Source: Diatrype stigma (lineage: Eukaryota > Ascomycota > Sordariomycetes > Xylariales > Diatrypaceae). From it: a stretch of 64,000 nt of DNA. A program made the translations under genes and the position numbers. The stretch lies in NCBI GenBank assembly GCA_022225965.2, contig JAKJXP020000017.1:62001-126000 (forward strand), given 5' to 3'. Below, one piece after another: positions 35,270 to 47,802 of the stretch (position 1 is its first letter; the number at the start of each line of letters is the position of its first letter). The notes below the pieces were generated by a model, which saw only the letters and a program-made list of their open reading frames with translations, was not told the DNA's origin and ran no database searches.

Positions 35270-36313
35270 GGACGTGGAAGAACAGGAATAATGGGCAAAC
35301 TAGAGCCTGCTGGACGATGGTGTGTATATACTTCGTAGGTAATATGTAATATGGAACACTCGCAGTCGCATTCGCCCGTAATTATGTAGGCTATGGGACG
35401 ATCGACCAGACCCGGCGCAAAGAAAAAGTTCCAGGGCAGTTGACTATCGATAAGATAAGAAACCCCAAGTTGCAGTCTAACGGTTAGGTACATACTTACA
35501 TACATGTACATACCTACATACATGTTCCCTAGGGCCTGGCTGAATTTGACTGTTTGGCTGTGGCTTGCCCGCTGTTCTACGTTACGTATCTCTCTACTAT
35601 GAACAGTAGGTAGGTACCTACTGTAGGTATTCCACCTCATCGACGCTGTAGGTAGTGCAATGGCCATTACGGTCCTCGAGTCACTTAAACCCCAAGGCGC
35701 TACGATGGAACCTTATAGCGAATCTTGATCACTTGCTGGAGATAAAGCTGTTGATTCATCACACATCCATAGCCACGGTTGTTTATCAGACAAAGACTTA
35801 GATGGGAAAGAATGGACCCAATGCATATATGAGGAACGTAAGTGATATGAAGTGGAAGGCTAGAGAGTTGATATAATTCTAGGTATCATAAAGCTTGGAT
35901 TCCCTAGGCGTCCGTAACCATTTCCACGTCCATAATTCGTATGACTGGACCGTACATCCAGTTGGTGAAACTAAACCATGTTTGAACCTCCTCACAAATC
36001 AAAGCGCAAAACTCCAGAACCGCACTGGGTATGTACATGAAGAAGCTGTGCGAGCCCTTCATATGGTATAACGACGGAGTGCCCCTGTACCGGTCTCCTT
36101 CCTTCACTGGGTAGGCAGGGACATGGGATACCTAGGTATATGTCTTCGTACAAAGCGATTGACTGGGTATCGCAAAGCAAGAATCAAGCTTCCCGGCCTT
36201 TGAGCCGAATCTCCAATATTCGCATCGTATACGGCCACATCCGAGCCCCTATGCAATTGGTTTCCACACCATGCCCCAAGAACCGATCGATGTCAACAAC
36301 AGCAGGGATAAGC
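35270..36313. other. Spacer between DBP3 promoter and ISU1 3' end
   Basis: About 1 kb. It carries dense TACATAC/TACCTAC motifs at about 35485-35530 and 35608-35630. No gene is seen. Confidence 0.45.
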
Positions 36314-36956
36314 TTAGGCCGACGCGGACGCAGCTACAGGCTCGTCGCCGACTGGCAGCTTAGCCGCCGTGCCGGCCAGATTTGTTGACTGAGCATGCGG
36401 GTTCTTGGTGTAGTAGTTGGTGATGGCAGACTTGATAGCATCCTCAGCCAGCATGGAGCAGTGGACTATCCAATAGTTAGCATCCTCTCGACGATAATGG
36501 TAGCCCCGCGAGTAGGTACGTACGCTTGACTGGAGGTAAGCAGAGCTCCTTGGCAATCTGTGTGTTCTTGATCTTGCCCGCCTCGTCGAGGGTCATGCCT
36601 CGGACCAGCTCGGTGAGGTAGCTAGAGCTGGCGATGGCGCTGCCGCAGCCGAAGGTCTTGAACTTGACGTCGGAGATAGTGTTGCTGTTGGGGTCGACGC
36701 GGATCTGAAGCTTCATGACATCACCACAAGCCGGGGCGCCGACCAGTCCGGTGCCCACGTCGACATCGTTCTTGGGCATTGAGCCGGTATTCCGTGGCCG
36801 GCTGTAGTGATCTAGAACCTTCTCGTGGTACGAACGACGCGCGATGGTGGCGGTTGCTGGGTGCTGGATGGTCTGCCGGGCGCCGGTGGCGATGATGCGC
36901 GGAGCCGAGTAGGCGAGGGCTCGGCGAGCAGTGTTTGCAAGTGGCCTCGACAACAT
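36314..36956 (-). CDS. ISU1: Mitochondrial iron-sulfur cluster scaffold protein
   Basis: Exon 1 is 36956-36524 and exon 2 is 36465-36314. The 58-nt intron (GTACGT...GATAG) joins PPVK to LHCSM exactly at the conserved motif. The protein has 194 residues. Residues 1-40 are basic and hydroxylated with no acidic residues, a mitochondrial presequence. The mature part starts YHEKVLDHY. The three cluster-ligand cysteines are in APACGD, FGCGSA and KLHCSM. LPPVK is the binding site for the mitochondrial Hsp70 Ssq1-type chaperone. The protein receives sulfur from Nfs1/Isd11 and iron to build [2Fe-2S] clusters in the matrix. The open frame extends upstream, but that part reads as 5' UTR. Confidence 0.97.
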
Positions 36957-37724
36957 CTTGCGATATGTGTAGTGCGATGGGGTGGGTATGAGGATGTAGG
37001 GATATCGTCTCGGGTAACAATCTGTATTTATCGTGAAGTTCTGGTACGGTGTATGTAGAATGTAGGTAGTTGCAGGTGTGTAAGTGATGGAAAGATGGAT
37101 GGATGCAGGAGTTGATGAGAGGAAGTTCAGGATAAGTGTAGGAAGTTTAGGTGGAGATGAAGCACTAAGGTTACGACTGTATGAGGTCAAAAAGTCAGAA
37201 AGGTGCAGGTGGATGCATGAGCAGTACAACCTAACCCCCCTAAAGACTCCCTTGGAACCCCCCATCCTTGCCGGCCTTTGTCGGCGATCTCGGAAGAGCC
37301 TAAATTGTGGCGAATGGGAGAGCTTCATCGCGCTCCAGCAGCCTATCTCCCCCAGTATGTCGCTGTTCTGGGCCGCTCTCCTGGAGTCATATGCCTCGGA
37401 GATACTTATTGATACTGTGCTCTTCCTCTCATTTAGTATGGTGCCACACAGTCGAGGAGACCACAAAACACAGTCCAGTCATACACATGTAGTTCTTGCT
37501 ATGGCCCACCACCCACAAAAAGCACTGAACTTCTCCAGGCACGTCACACGGTGTGGGATTGTTAGCGCACTATCGTTGACAAATCAACTGGAAAGTTTTT
37601 ATCAGATCCGCTGTCTGACTGCCTGGCCCGAGCTTTCCAAGATTCTGCGGCCGAGCATTCCAGAAAGACCGATCCGATCTGAAGCCGAGACCGAGAGTTG
37701 TTGTTAGTTATTACATACCTACTG
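36957..37724. other. ISU1 upstream region up to the retroelement
   Basis: About 770 bases that should contain the ISU1 promoter and 5' UTR, with pyrimidine-rich stretches on the gene strand. The overlapping open frames look like chance extensions. Confidence 0.45.
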
Positions 37725-37730
37725 TACCTA
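37725..37730. repeat. Probable target-site duplication, left copy
   Basis: TACCTA directly abuts the left LTR and is repeated directly after the right LTR (43272-43277). The motif is common in this genome, so chance identity is possible. Confidence 0.5.
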
Positions 37731-37915
37731 TGCTTTTGCGCCCGGTCCTTCGAACCCCTAGGGAATTACTGCTATTAGCAATTCACTTAGGATTATACTA
37801 AAGGTCCGGACTCGTTATTAAATTAAAGCTAATTATAATTATGCGCTTTAAATTATTAGAATTCTATATTCCGATTTTCCGATTCTTGGCATTATGAAAA
37901 ATGCCCGGATTTATA
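37731..37915 (-). repeat. Left LTR (3' LTR of the element), 185 bp
   Basis: Aligns without gaps to 43087-43271. Differences are C/T or G/A only. Its terminal CACA has become TATA, consistent with RIP. Confidence 0.88.
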
Positions 37916-39786
37916 ATTATTCTTTTTTTTTATTATAATCGTTCTTAATTATTATTATTAATTTCCCTTTTTATTAAGCGCCGACGATCCTATTTTAAAA
38001 ATTACTTATTCGTATATTACATGTTACGTACGGAATGCCCGTTTTTTATAAAGGCCGGAAATAAGTTCGTTTCGTTATATTTATTTTATAATTAAATTTT
38101 TCCGGGACTTTATAAATAATACGTATTACCGGAATAACAGCTAATTACGTTTTAAAGCCCGTCGTAATAAGATTCGTACTTTTTTTAGCGTTAGCAAACG
38201 CAAAAAACCTAATCGCCCGAAACGTACGTTTTAATAAGCCCTTTTTTTTTTTAAAGATACGTTTATATTTTATTACGGAACGCCTTTATATTATTAAAGC
38301 GGGCCTTCGCAAACGGTACTTCGTAATTTGCTATTAATAGCTTATTATTTTAAAGCTCCTTTTTTTCCGTCGGTTCGCAAAAATATTCGCAAAATTCCGA
38401 TAAGGTTTATTTTTAAAAGGAAATTATACCGAACAATAAAAAATATAAACTATAGCCGTTCGGTTTAAAGATGCGGTTATAAATAATTACCATTCGTTAT
38501 AATAATTCGAATAATAAACGGGCCGTAAGATTTGCTTAATATTTGCGTAACATAATTTTCTTTAGATTTTCATTAATTTTTTTTACCTTTTCGTTACCTT
38601 TTAAACGTTTTGATATAACAGCCTTTACGATAAAGCCTTATTTTTTATTTTAAACGTTTGCGGCTTTATTTTTAAAAGCGCCGGCATTATTATTAATCCA
38701 TTTTTTAAAGATACCGTAAATACGTCCGATACGGGAAAATATAAGAATCGTATTTCCGAATTAAACCAAAAAAATAACGTTAGCTTTTATTTATTTCGTA
38801 ACGTATTTAATAGCTATAAAAATCGTAAACGAACCTATCGACGTATAATCGATTATTTACCTAATTAAGAATATCGGGAATTATACGGGCTGTAGGTCTA
38901 GTAATAAGAAACTCGATTTCCTTATTAATTAATAAGCCGGACATTCGACGATTATTTATTACGCAATAAAAACGATTTCCGAATATTAAAATTGTTTTTA
39001 TATATTACGAAGCGTTATTTTAACGATCGAATGGCCTTAGTCGTAATAAATTCGTCTTAATTATATTAAAAATTTATCGTATTCGAGAATTTCTTATAAA
39101 ATTTACGCTTTCGTAACGGTACTTTTTGCATATAAAGGGTTACCGGATATTTTTTCGTATTTAATTATTTTATATAACTTATTTCGATATATAACAAAAT
39201 GTTTATTAATTTATTTTCGTTATATAATTAAAAATAAAGGAATATTATATAAAAGGATTTCGAAAATGGCTTAAAGGTTTAATCGGTTTAATTAATCGGC
39301 ATAACGAATCGGTTCGGTTTTTTCGGCTGCCATTATTGCGACTTCTTAAGGCTTCGAAAAATAATCGGCAAAAACGTTCGTTTAATCCGAACGATATACG
39401 ATACGAATTTCGAAATGCTTAATAGCATCGAAAAAACGTAATATGCGGGCCAATTATTCGGCTTTCGTATTAATTATTTTTAGCGATTCGTAATTAATAA
39501 TTATTATTATATCGCTGTTTTTAATTTAATGCCGCTAATACTAAAATGTTAACATAATACCGAAAAGTTCCTTTTTTTAAGCGAAATATCGTAATTAGGT
39601 TTTTATAAGCTTTTTCGAAAAATAAACAATTAAATATAAAACGAAAGCGCTTATTATTTTTATATAGAATTATAATAACGTTGCATTAACGAATTATTAT
39701 AAAGCGTTTGTTTTAAAGATAATCGGACGGCGCTAATCGAATTTTTAAATTACGGGCGTTATTATAATTATTTTACGAATTGCCTT

Positions 39787-40044
39787 TTAGCTTGTTATAG
39801 CTTTAAGAAATAACTTAATACGTTCGTTTTTCGGGCCGCTTATAAAGGCTATAAATGGCCCAGCAATTTCCGAATATTTATTAATTAAATACCGCAAATA
39901 ACCGGCGATATTTATAAACGTTCGGATTTCGGTTGTTATTACCGACTTAGGTTTATTTCGAATGGCCGCAATTTTAATTAAATCGGTTTCGATTTTTTTT
40001 TTGGAAATTACGAAACCTAGGAAAATTTCTTTCTTAACGAACAT
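39787..40044 (-). pseudogene. Reverse-transcriptase remnant of the Ty3-like element
   Basis: An 85-codon open stretch with FLGFVIS, a KIAAIRNKP segment and a FINIAGYLRYLINKYSEIAG segment. These match the end of the RT domain and its link to RNase H in Ty3-type polyproteins. It is bounded by stops, and flanking sequence is too AT-rich to read on. Confidence 0.82.
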
Positions 40045-43000
40045 TAGGAACTTCGTTAAATTTACGATTATTCCGTAATTAAAAAGCCTTTTAAATAAGG
40101 CGAATATACGTTCGTAAAACTATTCGGATATATTAATCCATACGGCTATATTATTTAATATGCCCGAAATAAATTCGCAAAATAATTCGAAAATTTCTTT
40201 CATTAATGCCTAAAAAATCGCCGAAACGTTATAAAGCCCAAAAGGCATTATTAATTATTCGTAAATGCCAAATGGAATTATAAAGGCGGTTTTTTTAATA
40301 TCTGGCTTATAAATTTTAATTTGCCAAAAGCCATTTTTAAGGTCGATAAAGCAATATTAACGATATTCGGCCGTTCGTTGGATTTTATCCATTACGTTAA
40401 AAAGCGAATAAACGTTTTTCCGTTGGATCTTATTAAATTCCTAATAATTATAACAAAATCGCTATATTACGTTTTTATCGAACTTATTAAGCTTCGTTAT
40501 TTAATCCGGTACCTTTTTAAATATAAATAACGCAAGCGAATCTTATAAATTCGTATCGATACGTATAATTATTTCCAAATACTTTTTAACGAACTTATGG
40601 AATGCCCGAAATTAAATAGGGCTATATCGATATAAAAGGAATTTAATGGATTTATTATTTCCAATATCGATATAATAACGAATACATATATTCGTAATAA
40701 CCTTTTTCGAAACGAATTCGAATAGTTTTAAAAAATCATAAACGTATTATAAAAAGTATTTATTAATAGCCTTATTATTCGTTAAAATAAGTTTATGCCA
40801 AATCATTAAATTAAATTCGGCTATTACATAAGCCGTTTCGAAAACGTAAAAGGTATATAATAAAATAATTAAATAAATTACGAATCTTTCGGTAATTTTA
40901 ATTAAGATAATTACTTCGTTTTTTTCTTTTTTTTTATAATATATATTTAACTTATAAAATAAACTTTTTCCGAAGGTCAAGTTATCGGGAAAAATGCCGT
41001 CGAAAACAATTCCCGTTAATATTCGAAACGGGATAATATTATTATCGGGCATTAAAAACCGGGCGGTAATTATTATATTACGCGAAATCTTCGGTTTTAT
41101 GCCTTTAATTTTTCGCATTATTAATGGTTTCGAAAAATTATACGTTTTTAACGTAATTGCCATCGATTCGGAAATATAACAAGAAGTATATTCGTAATTC
41201 AGAAAAATTATAAATTCATTTTTATCGATTGTTTTTATAAAAAAAAAATTATGATTTTTACCGTATCTTTTTCGTAAAGGTTTATTTTTATTAAAGGATG
41301 GTTTATTATTGGCATTTATTTTTATTAAATAAACGCGACGCTTTTATTCGTTATTTTCGAATTGTTTAAGAAATTCGTTAAGGTTACGATTAAATCTTTC
41401 GTTATTTTGTAATTATTCGGCAGGATTTTTTTCGAAATCGTTTTCGTTATTACTTTCGGCATCGACGAAATATACGCAAAGTCGTTTATTTTTTTTAAAC
41501 TTATTAAAGGCTAACCGGAATTTATTATTAATAACGTTTTAATTTAGGATTCCTTTAAAGGTAACCTTTTTATTCGTATTTGCGTATTATATATTTTTTG
41601 GGAATTTCGCCTTTATTTTGTAATTTTTGGCTTAATGGTTTTATTTGCTATAATTAAAGTATTTATTATTTTCGGCTTTTGCGGCAAAGCCTTATTTGGC
41701 CATAGCATGAACGTTACGGCTTTCGTTACGAAAATCGGCGATTTTTCCGAACCTTGCGGCTTGGGATACGATAATTGTTGCATCCGGAGGTTTTAATTGG
41801 GTTATACCGGATTTAACTTATATAGCCCTTATAACGATTAAGTTATAAAATGGCGCTGCTTTTTTTTTAAAATTAAACGATAATTAAAAAGATACCGTAA
41901 ATTTTTCCTTTAATCGTTTAACGAATAATTAATTCGGTTTATTAAATAATTATTTCGATTTTTTATGCATTATTAAAGTTTTCGAATTAATTATTAAAAA
42001 TTAGCCATACGTTAAACAAGTTATTACGTAACGTATCGATAAGAATTTCCTTTACCGGATAGTTATTGCGAATATTTTTCGGCATTTTATAAAAAGCTTT
42101 ATAAATGCGTTTTGCAAAGTTTATTATATTTTCATTTTAATACGAAAATAACGTTACGAAATGAATTAATGCTTTTAAAAAGGCATTATAGTCGTTTAAA
42201 ACTTAAAAAATATATTTTATAAACGTTATTTAATTAGGCTTATTATTATAAATATATACTTTTACTTATTAAAAATCGCCGATAAATTCGTCCGTAATTC
42301 GGTATACTTAAAGATCGTATGGGACTAGTATTATTAAAAGGCGTTTTTGGATTTCCTTTAGCTTTTTTAAAACCTAACCGTCGGCTTAAACCAAGCGGAA
42401 ATTTGGAAGTATCGTTATTTTGTTTTTCGCCTTTATATGAGCTATTCTTATAGCGTCGTTCGGAAATATAACTAGGGGCCATATTTTTTTTATCCGTTCC
42501 TATTACGGAATTTAAACGTAATTCGTAATGGACGGTACGTATGCCATATTAATTTTCCTTTTCGTTTATTATTCGTTATAATAAAATAAGCGTTAAGTAT
42601 ACGGCATATATTGGTTTTAATCGAATTCGGCCGATTTATAAAGATTAATTGGCGATTTTACGTTGCCGGCGATGGCCGCTTTTCCGGTATTAAGCGTAAG
42701 CTATTATTATTATTAAACCTATTCGTTTTTTTAATGAAATTATTAATTCGGCGTTTCGACTTTTTTACTTTTAAATTTAATATCGAAATGCGCGGTTATT
42801 TTCGTAACTTTATTTATTAAGTAATTTAGGTTGTTTTTTATTAAGGTATTTTTTCGTTCGATATTTTCGAACTTTTTATTAAGAAATTCGTATAATATGC
42901 CGTCTTTTTAAGCGGCCTTCGTATCCGTAAGGGATTCGATAAAGGTACCGCCTTAAATCGGAACGTCCTTAGGCTATTTTCTTATATTGGCGTTACTTTT

Positions 43001-43086
43001 TATTATCGTCGGTTATTAAAAAGAATTCGTAAGAAAATAAAGTAAATTTTGCATTATTGGCATTAACTTATAAAAATAATTATTTA

Positions 43087-43271
43087 TGCTTTTACGTTCG
43101 GTTTTTCGAACCCTTAAGGAATTACTATTATTAGCAATTCATTTAGGATTATATTAAAGATCCGGATTCGTTATTGAATTAAAGCTAATTATAGTTATGC
43201 GCTTTAAGCTGCTAAAATTTTATACTCCGATTTTCCGATCCTTGGCATTATGGGGAATGCCCGGATCCACA
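43087..43271 (-). repeat. Right LTR (5' LTR of the element), 185 bp
   Basis: Gapless partner of 37731-37915 with TG...CA ends intact, and less mutated than the left copy. Confidence 0.88.
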
Positions 43272-43277
43272 TACCTA
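43272..43277. repeat. Probable target-site duplication, right copy
   Basis: TACCTA directly follows the right LTR and equals the six bases before the left LTR. Confidence 0.5.
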
Positions 43278-44087
43278 CATAGTGGTAGGTAGGTAGCTGC
43301 CCGGCTGTCCAGAATTGTGGCCTTGAATATCTGGTGAAAGCAATCTGCCAGTGAATTCAGACTAGTGCATACATGGACGACTTCTTAAGGATATATTCAC
43401 CATATATCTTTACACTCTCGACTCTATATCTTTATGGGGCTTTAAATGAAGCGAAGCCCGGTTGTGGAGGGATGGAAAACCTCAGCTTGAGTCTGGAAGC
43501 TGAGTCCTTCATAGTTTCATATCCATAGATAAATGCATACATCCGTGATCCATCCAGCTGCCGCTGCCCGGTGCTGCCCTGGACTCCTGAAGTGACGCAC
43601 GCGGGGCAACTCGCAGCCCCGCGTAAACTAGAGCTGACTTGAACCAATCAGCACTTAACGTGGACCTAATGACCTACCGTTGCCTACCAGCCAGCCCAGC
43701 CAGCCCGACTCAGCCCAGCTAGGTACCACCAGGCTACCTACATACCTACTACATACCTACCTCTTACTTACCTAGGTATTGCCTATATGTAGTACACCTG
43801 CAGTAACAGGGCTGTAACGTTTGAAAGTGACCAGCCAACCAGTCGTCCAGTCCAGTCGTCCAGCCGTCCAACCGTTCTGCCGTTCAACCGTTCAACCGTC
43901 CAGCCGCCTTCGGATCCATAAGCAGAAAACGCAGCAGCTGGGAAGCGATACATCCGGGTTTCTAGACACCACCCACTGACCAGCACTGACCGACCAGATC
44001 ACGCCCAGGTGTCAAACTCGCTTTCTTCCCACCGTTCCCTAGACGGCTCCCTCGAAGGCTCCCTAGACGATTCCCCGGAGCACGCCT
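43278..44087. other. UBP14 upstream region with TACCTAC and CCAGC repeats
   Basis: About 800 bases between the retroelement and UBP14. It contains CAGCCCAGC-type runs at 43690-43720, a cluster of TACCTAC motifs at 43733-43778 and CCGTCCAACCGTTC-type runs at 43846-43910. No gene is called. Confidence 0.5.
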
Positions 44088-46553
44088 ATGATGTCCTGCC
44101 CGCATCTCGAATCCGTCAATCTCAGCCCACCGACAGTGGCTCAGTCTGTCTATCGCGAGGACTGCACCCAGTGTTTCGACTCTATCGTAGGTTTCCTCTT
44201 CTCTCTCTTCTCTGCCTTGCCCCTGCCCCTCCTGCCGCTCCTGACTACGCTGAACGCCCTTTACGTGTAATTTAGTATTGACAAATGGCAGGATGACCCA
44301 GCCGGCCTCAATGTTTGCCTGCAATGCTTCAATGGTGGCTGTGCCGGCGTGAGATTACATTCGAACCTGCACCATGTCACTCGAAGCCATCCTCTGGTCG
44401 TCAACATTCGTCGGACTCGCAAGAAGGTCGTCAAGGACGAGCCCCCAGCCAAGATGACGAAACTGGCTATCGCTGCCGAGACCGAGGCTGACCGTTACGA
44501 TGTTACGACTACTCCCAAGTGCCTGGAATGCGCTATAGACCTCGAGCAGTCGAATCCGAAAGTGGCTCCTATCGTGAATGGTATTATGAAAGCCAACACC
44601 TTCTCGCGCCAGGAGGAAGTAAAGGCTTGGGAGCAGGAAATGGTTTCCTGCGAGCATATCCTACTACTCCAGCAGCACGAGAGTCGGAGTATTCAGAGTG
44701 GCGACCTAGGTCACTGCTCCAAGTGTGATCTCAAGGAAAACCTCTGGCTATGTCTGGAATGTGGCAATCTTGGCTGTGGCCGCGCGCAGTTCGGCGGAGT
44801 AGGAGGAAACTCGCATGGACTTGCCCATGCCAACGAGTCAAACCACGGGGTTGCTGTCAAGCTCGGTTCCATCACTCCCGAAGGAACTGCGGATGTTTAC
44901 TGCTATCGGTGCGATGAGGAGCGTGTCGACAGTGACCTAGCGACACACCTAGCGCATTGGGGCATCATGCTGTCCGATCAGGTGAAGACGGAAAAGAGCT
45001 TGACGGAGTTGCAGATCGAACAGAACCTACGGTGGGAGTTTGCCATGACAACAGAAGACGGAAAGGAACTACATCCAGTATTTGGCCCTGGCCTTACGGG
45101 ACTGAAGAATCTGGGGAACAGCTGTTATCTTGCTAGCATATTGCAGTGTCTGTTTGACCTGCCCTCTTTCCAGGCTCGGTACAACGTTCCCGAACTCGAT
45201 CTGCCTGATGTGCTTGATCCAGCCCAGGACCTGGAAACACAACTCCGGAAGGTTGGCGATGGATTACTGTCAGGCCGGTATTCGATACCGGACACGGACG
45301 TCAACGCATCGGAGCACTCTCTCGAGATGCCCCACCAGAAGGGTCTATCGCCTAGCATGCTGAAGCACCTCATCGGCCGGGGCCACGCAGAATTCTCCAC
45401 CATGCGTCAACAAGATGCCTTCGAATTCCTACAACATCTTATCAAGCTGATCACCCGGTCCCAACACGCAGCGCCCCTGACCGACCCGACGCGCCCATTC
45501 CGATTCAGCCTAGAGCAGAGATTGCAGTGCTTGAGCTGCAAGAAAGTCCGGTATACATCGAACGAGCAAGACAACATCTTCATCGACGTACCCCTGGAGA
45601 AGCTGCCGCCGGTGGAAGGCCAAGACGAAGCATATAAGCCCGTAACGCTGAAGCAATGCCTTGACAACCTCACGGCTACCGAGAAGGTTGAACTAACCTG
45701 TGCCGCATGTGGTAGCAAGGACGGTTTCACGAAGCGCTCACTCTTCAAAACATTCCCCACGACCCTCGTTGTCAACGCGCGGAAGATGGCGATTGAGAAC
45801 TGGGTCCCCCGCAAGGTGGACGTCCCAGTCCTCGTAGGCGACGAACCTTTCCCGCTGGACGAGTATCTCTCTTCTGGCCTGCAGCCGGGGGAGGAGCTCC
45901 TGCCCGAGGAAGAGGCAGGGTCGGCTTCGGCCCCCGCTTTCGTTCCCAACGAGGCTGCCCTCGAGAGCCTTATGGCCATGGGCTTTCCCCGCAACCGCTG
46001 CGAGAAGGCCCTTCATGCGACGGGCAACTCGGCCGACGCCAATACTGCCATGGAGTGGCTTTTTGGCCACATGGAGGATCCAGACATCGACGAACCGCTC
46101 CTTCTCGCCCCTGCCGCCAGCGGGGGGGACTCGCCCGAGAAGATCGAGATGCTCGGCGCCATGGGATTCGGCGCCCCGCAGGCGCGGAAGGCCCTCAAGG
46201 AGACGGGCGGTGATGTCGAGCGTGCCGTCGAGTGGCTTTTTAGCCATCCGGATGAGCAGGGAGACTTCGACGACGAAACGGGAGCGGGCGCGGGTGGGAC
46301 GGAGGCGGGTAAGCAACCGGAAATAGCCGGCAGCGCGGACCTCCCCGCCCGTTTCCAGCTGCACAGCATCGTCTGCCACAAGGGCACGAGCATCCACGCG
46401 GGTCACTACGTGGCCTTCGTCCGGAAGATGCTCGATAGCCAGCAGGTGACCCGATGGGTTCTGTTCAACGACGAGAAAGTCGTCGAGGCGGGCGACGTAG
46501 AGGAGATGAAGAAGACTGCCTACGTTTACTTTTTCAACCGGGTCGTTGGTTGA
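44088..46553 (+). CDS. UBP14: Ubiquitin C-terminal hydrolase Ubp14 / isopeptidase T
   Basis: Exon 1 is 44088-44186 and exon 2 is 44292-46553. The 105-nt intron (GTAGGT...GGCAG) joins CTQCFDSI to DDPAGLNVCLQCFNGGC in phase 0. Tandem ATGs at 44088/44091 give 786 residues. An N-terminal variant zinc finger (paired CxxC) and a ZnF-UBP domain (Cys175, Cys178 in GHCSKC) bind the free C-terminus of ubiquitin. The catalytic cysteine is Cys311 in GLKNLGNSCYLASILQ, and the catalytic histidine is His738 in IHAGHYVAF. Two UBA domains lie near 586-626 and 649-685. This is the complete IsoT/Ubp14 architecture. The enzyme takes apart unanchored polyubiquitin chains in the cytosol and nucleus to recycle ubiquitin for the proteasome. 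Confidence 0.97.
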
Positions 46554-47802
46554 GTTTGAGCTTGGTTTTGACCAGTGGTCGGTTTGGTTCGGGATAGAGA
46601 TATGTGGCAGCAACAAGGTGACGCTTGAAACCGGGGAAAGAAGCAAGGTGTTGGTGTTGGGGCCGATCTGCTAAAGAGATCATTCTAGAGTAGCCGGGAA
46701 AGGTGAAGATGGAAAGCAAAAAATGGGAAACTCATAGGCACACTAGATGAGGCGAGCGTGTTGCTATCATTCGGTAATTAATGCCTGCGTATTGCAAAGC
46801 ATCAGGGTGTAAATTCACATGTGACGTTTCGCTGTGCAAGTAGGTACTTACATCGTTTAAGTAACCAGACATCCTTGTCCTGTCCAGTCTGGTGATATCT
46901 AGTGATCTAGATTGTAGTCTAGGATGGAGTTGCCATTTCAATGTTATTACTTTGAACAGCCAACCATATAATTACCTGCCTGGCTTCTTATGAGCCAATG
47001 TCCGAAGTGTGTCGGCCAACCTTCTGGAAAGCACAGTTGCGTAGATTCACGGCTCTAGGGGAGATGATAAGAAGAAAGACGCCAGTTAGGCTGGGGGATT
47101 CAAGGAGAGGGAAGAATCCGAGGTTTTGCAAACTGGAATTTGGCCAAACTTTTCTTGGAGAGAAGTAAAACGTATTCCGTAGTTATTTGCCGCGCAAAGG
47201 GGGCTAATCATTCACAGTTCTGAGCCCAGGCAAGCAGGTCCAAAAACCGACTAGCAGTAGGTGGGTGGTCGAATCTCTAAACAACGTCGTGCTTACCGAC
47301 TACACAATGCAATTGTAAAACCTTCCAGCCACGTTGATGGTCGAGCCATGTCAAGTATATACTTGTAGAGCCTCAATACTTGTAGAGCCTCATGAGTCAA
47401 AGTTCAGACTAACAACACGAATGTCACGACATCAAAGTTAACCAGCGCTCAAGGACTCAAGCCTGCCTAACGTCGTTGGGCATGCTTATTGTTCGATATA
47501 GCGTAATAGTGTACACTCGTCCTTCCTCTCTCATGTCATGTACATATATACAATGTCCGTGAAGGTCAACCGAAACGCCGAAACCGAGATCATTAAGGAA
47601 TATGCCAGTCGTTCGTTCGTTTATTCGCGTAATAACTAGTGTGACCAGAGCCACCAGCTAGCCAGACGAAAATCTGAAACCCCCAGAATAGCAGAAATCA
47701 AACAGGGGTCTTCCCGCTTCAACTCAACATGCATGTCCATCTCAGGCTGGCCTATAACTGAATATGGACCCTGCCTTGGCTGTAAGTCCGCTCACTCCTC
47801 AC
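46554..47802. other. Convergent spacer between UBP14 and MAD2
   Basis: About 1.25 kb containing the 3' UTRs of two convergent genes. A small duplicated AATACTTGTAGAGCCTCA-type unit lies at about 47354-47391. No gene is seen. Confidence 0.5.

Larger units (their letters stand above)
37731..43271 (-). mobile_element. RIP-degraded Ty3-like LTR retrotransposon
   Basis: A 5.5 kb AT-rich island bounded by 185-bp direct repeats that start TG and end CA (TA in the left copy). All internal frames are broken. Minus-strand remnants give the order gag-like (42482-42246), protease-like/upstream pol (41163-40747) and reverse transcriptase (40044-39787). The RT piece contains FLGFVIS, then KIAAIRNKPKS and FINIAGYLRYLI, which is the RT thumb/connection region of Ty3 elements. 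The order and a purine run beside the left LTR (on the minus strand) mean the element points leftward. Differences between the LTRs are all transitions, and CpA/TpG are scarce inside, as RIP would leave. The element is surely inactive. Confidence 0.9.

Noticed and set aside
33657..35291. Plus-strand 544-codon frame
   Set aside because: It is antisense to DBP3. The minus strand has all the DEAD-box motifs.
37731..43271. Centromere or mitochondrial insertion, suggested by the AT-richness
   Set aside because: Paired LTRs, RT remnant and transition-only differences explain it as a RIP-mutated retroelement.
45738..46646. Minus-strand 302-codon frame
   Set aside because: It is antisense to the UBP14 catalytic and UBA region, and GC-rich third positions on the true strand explain its openness.
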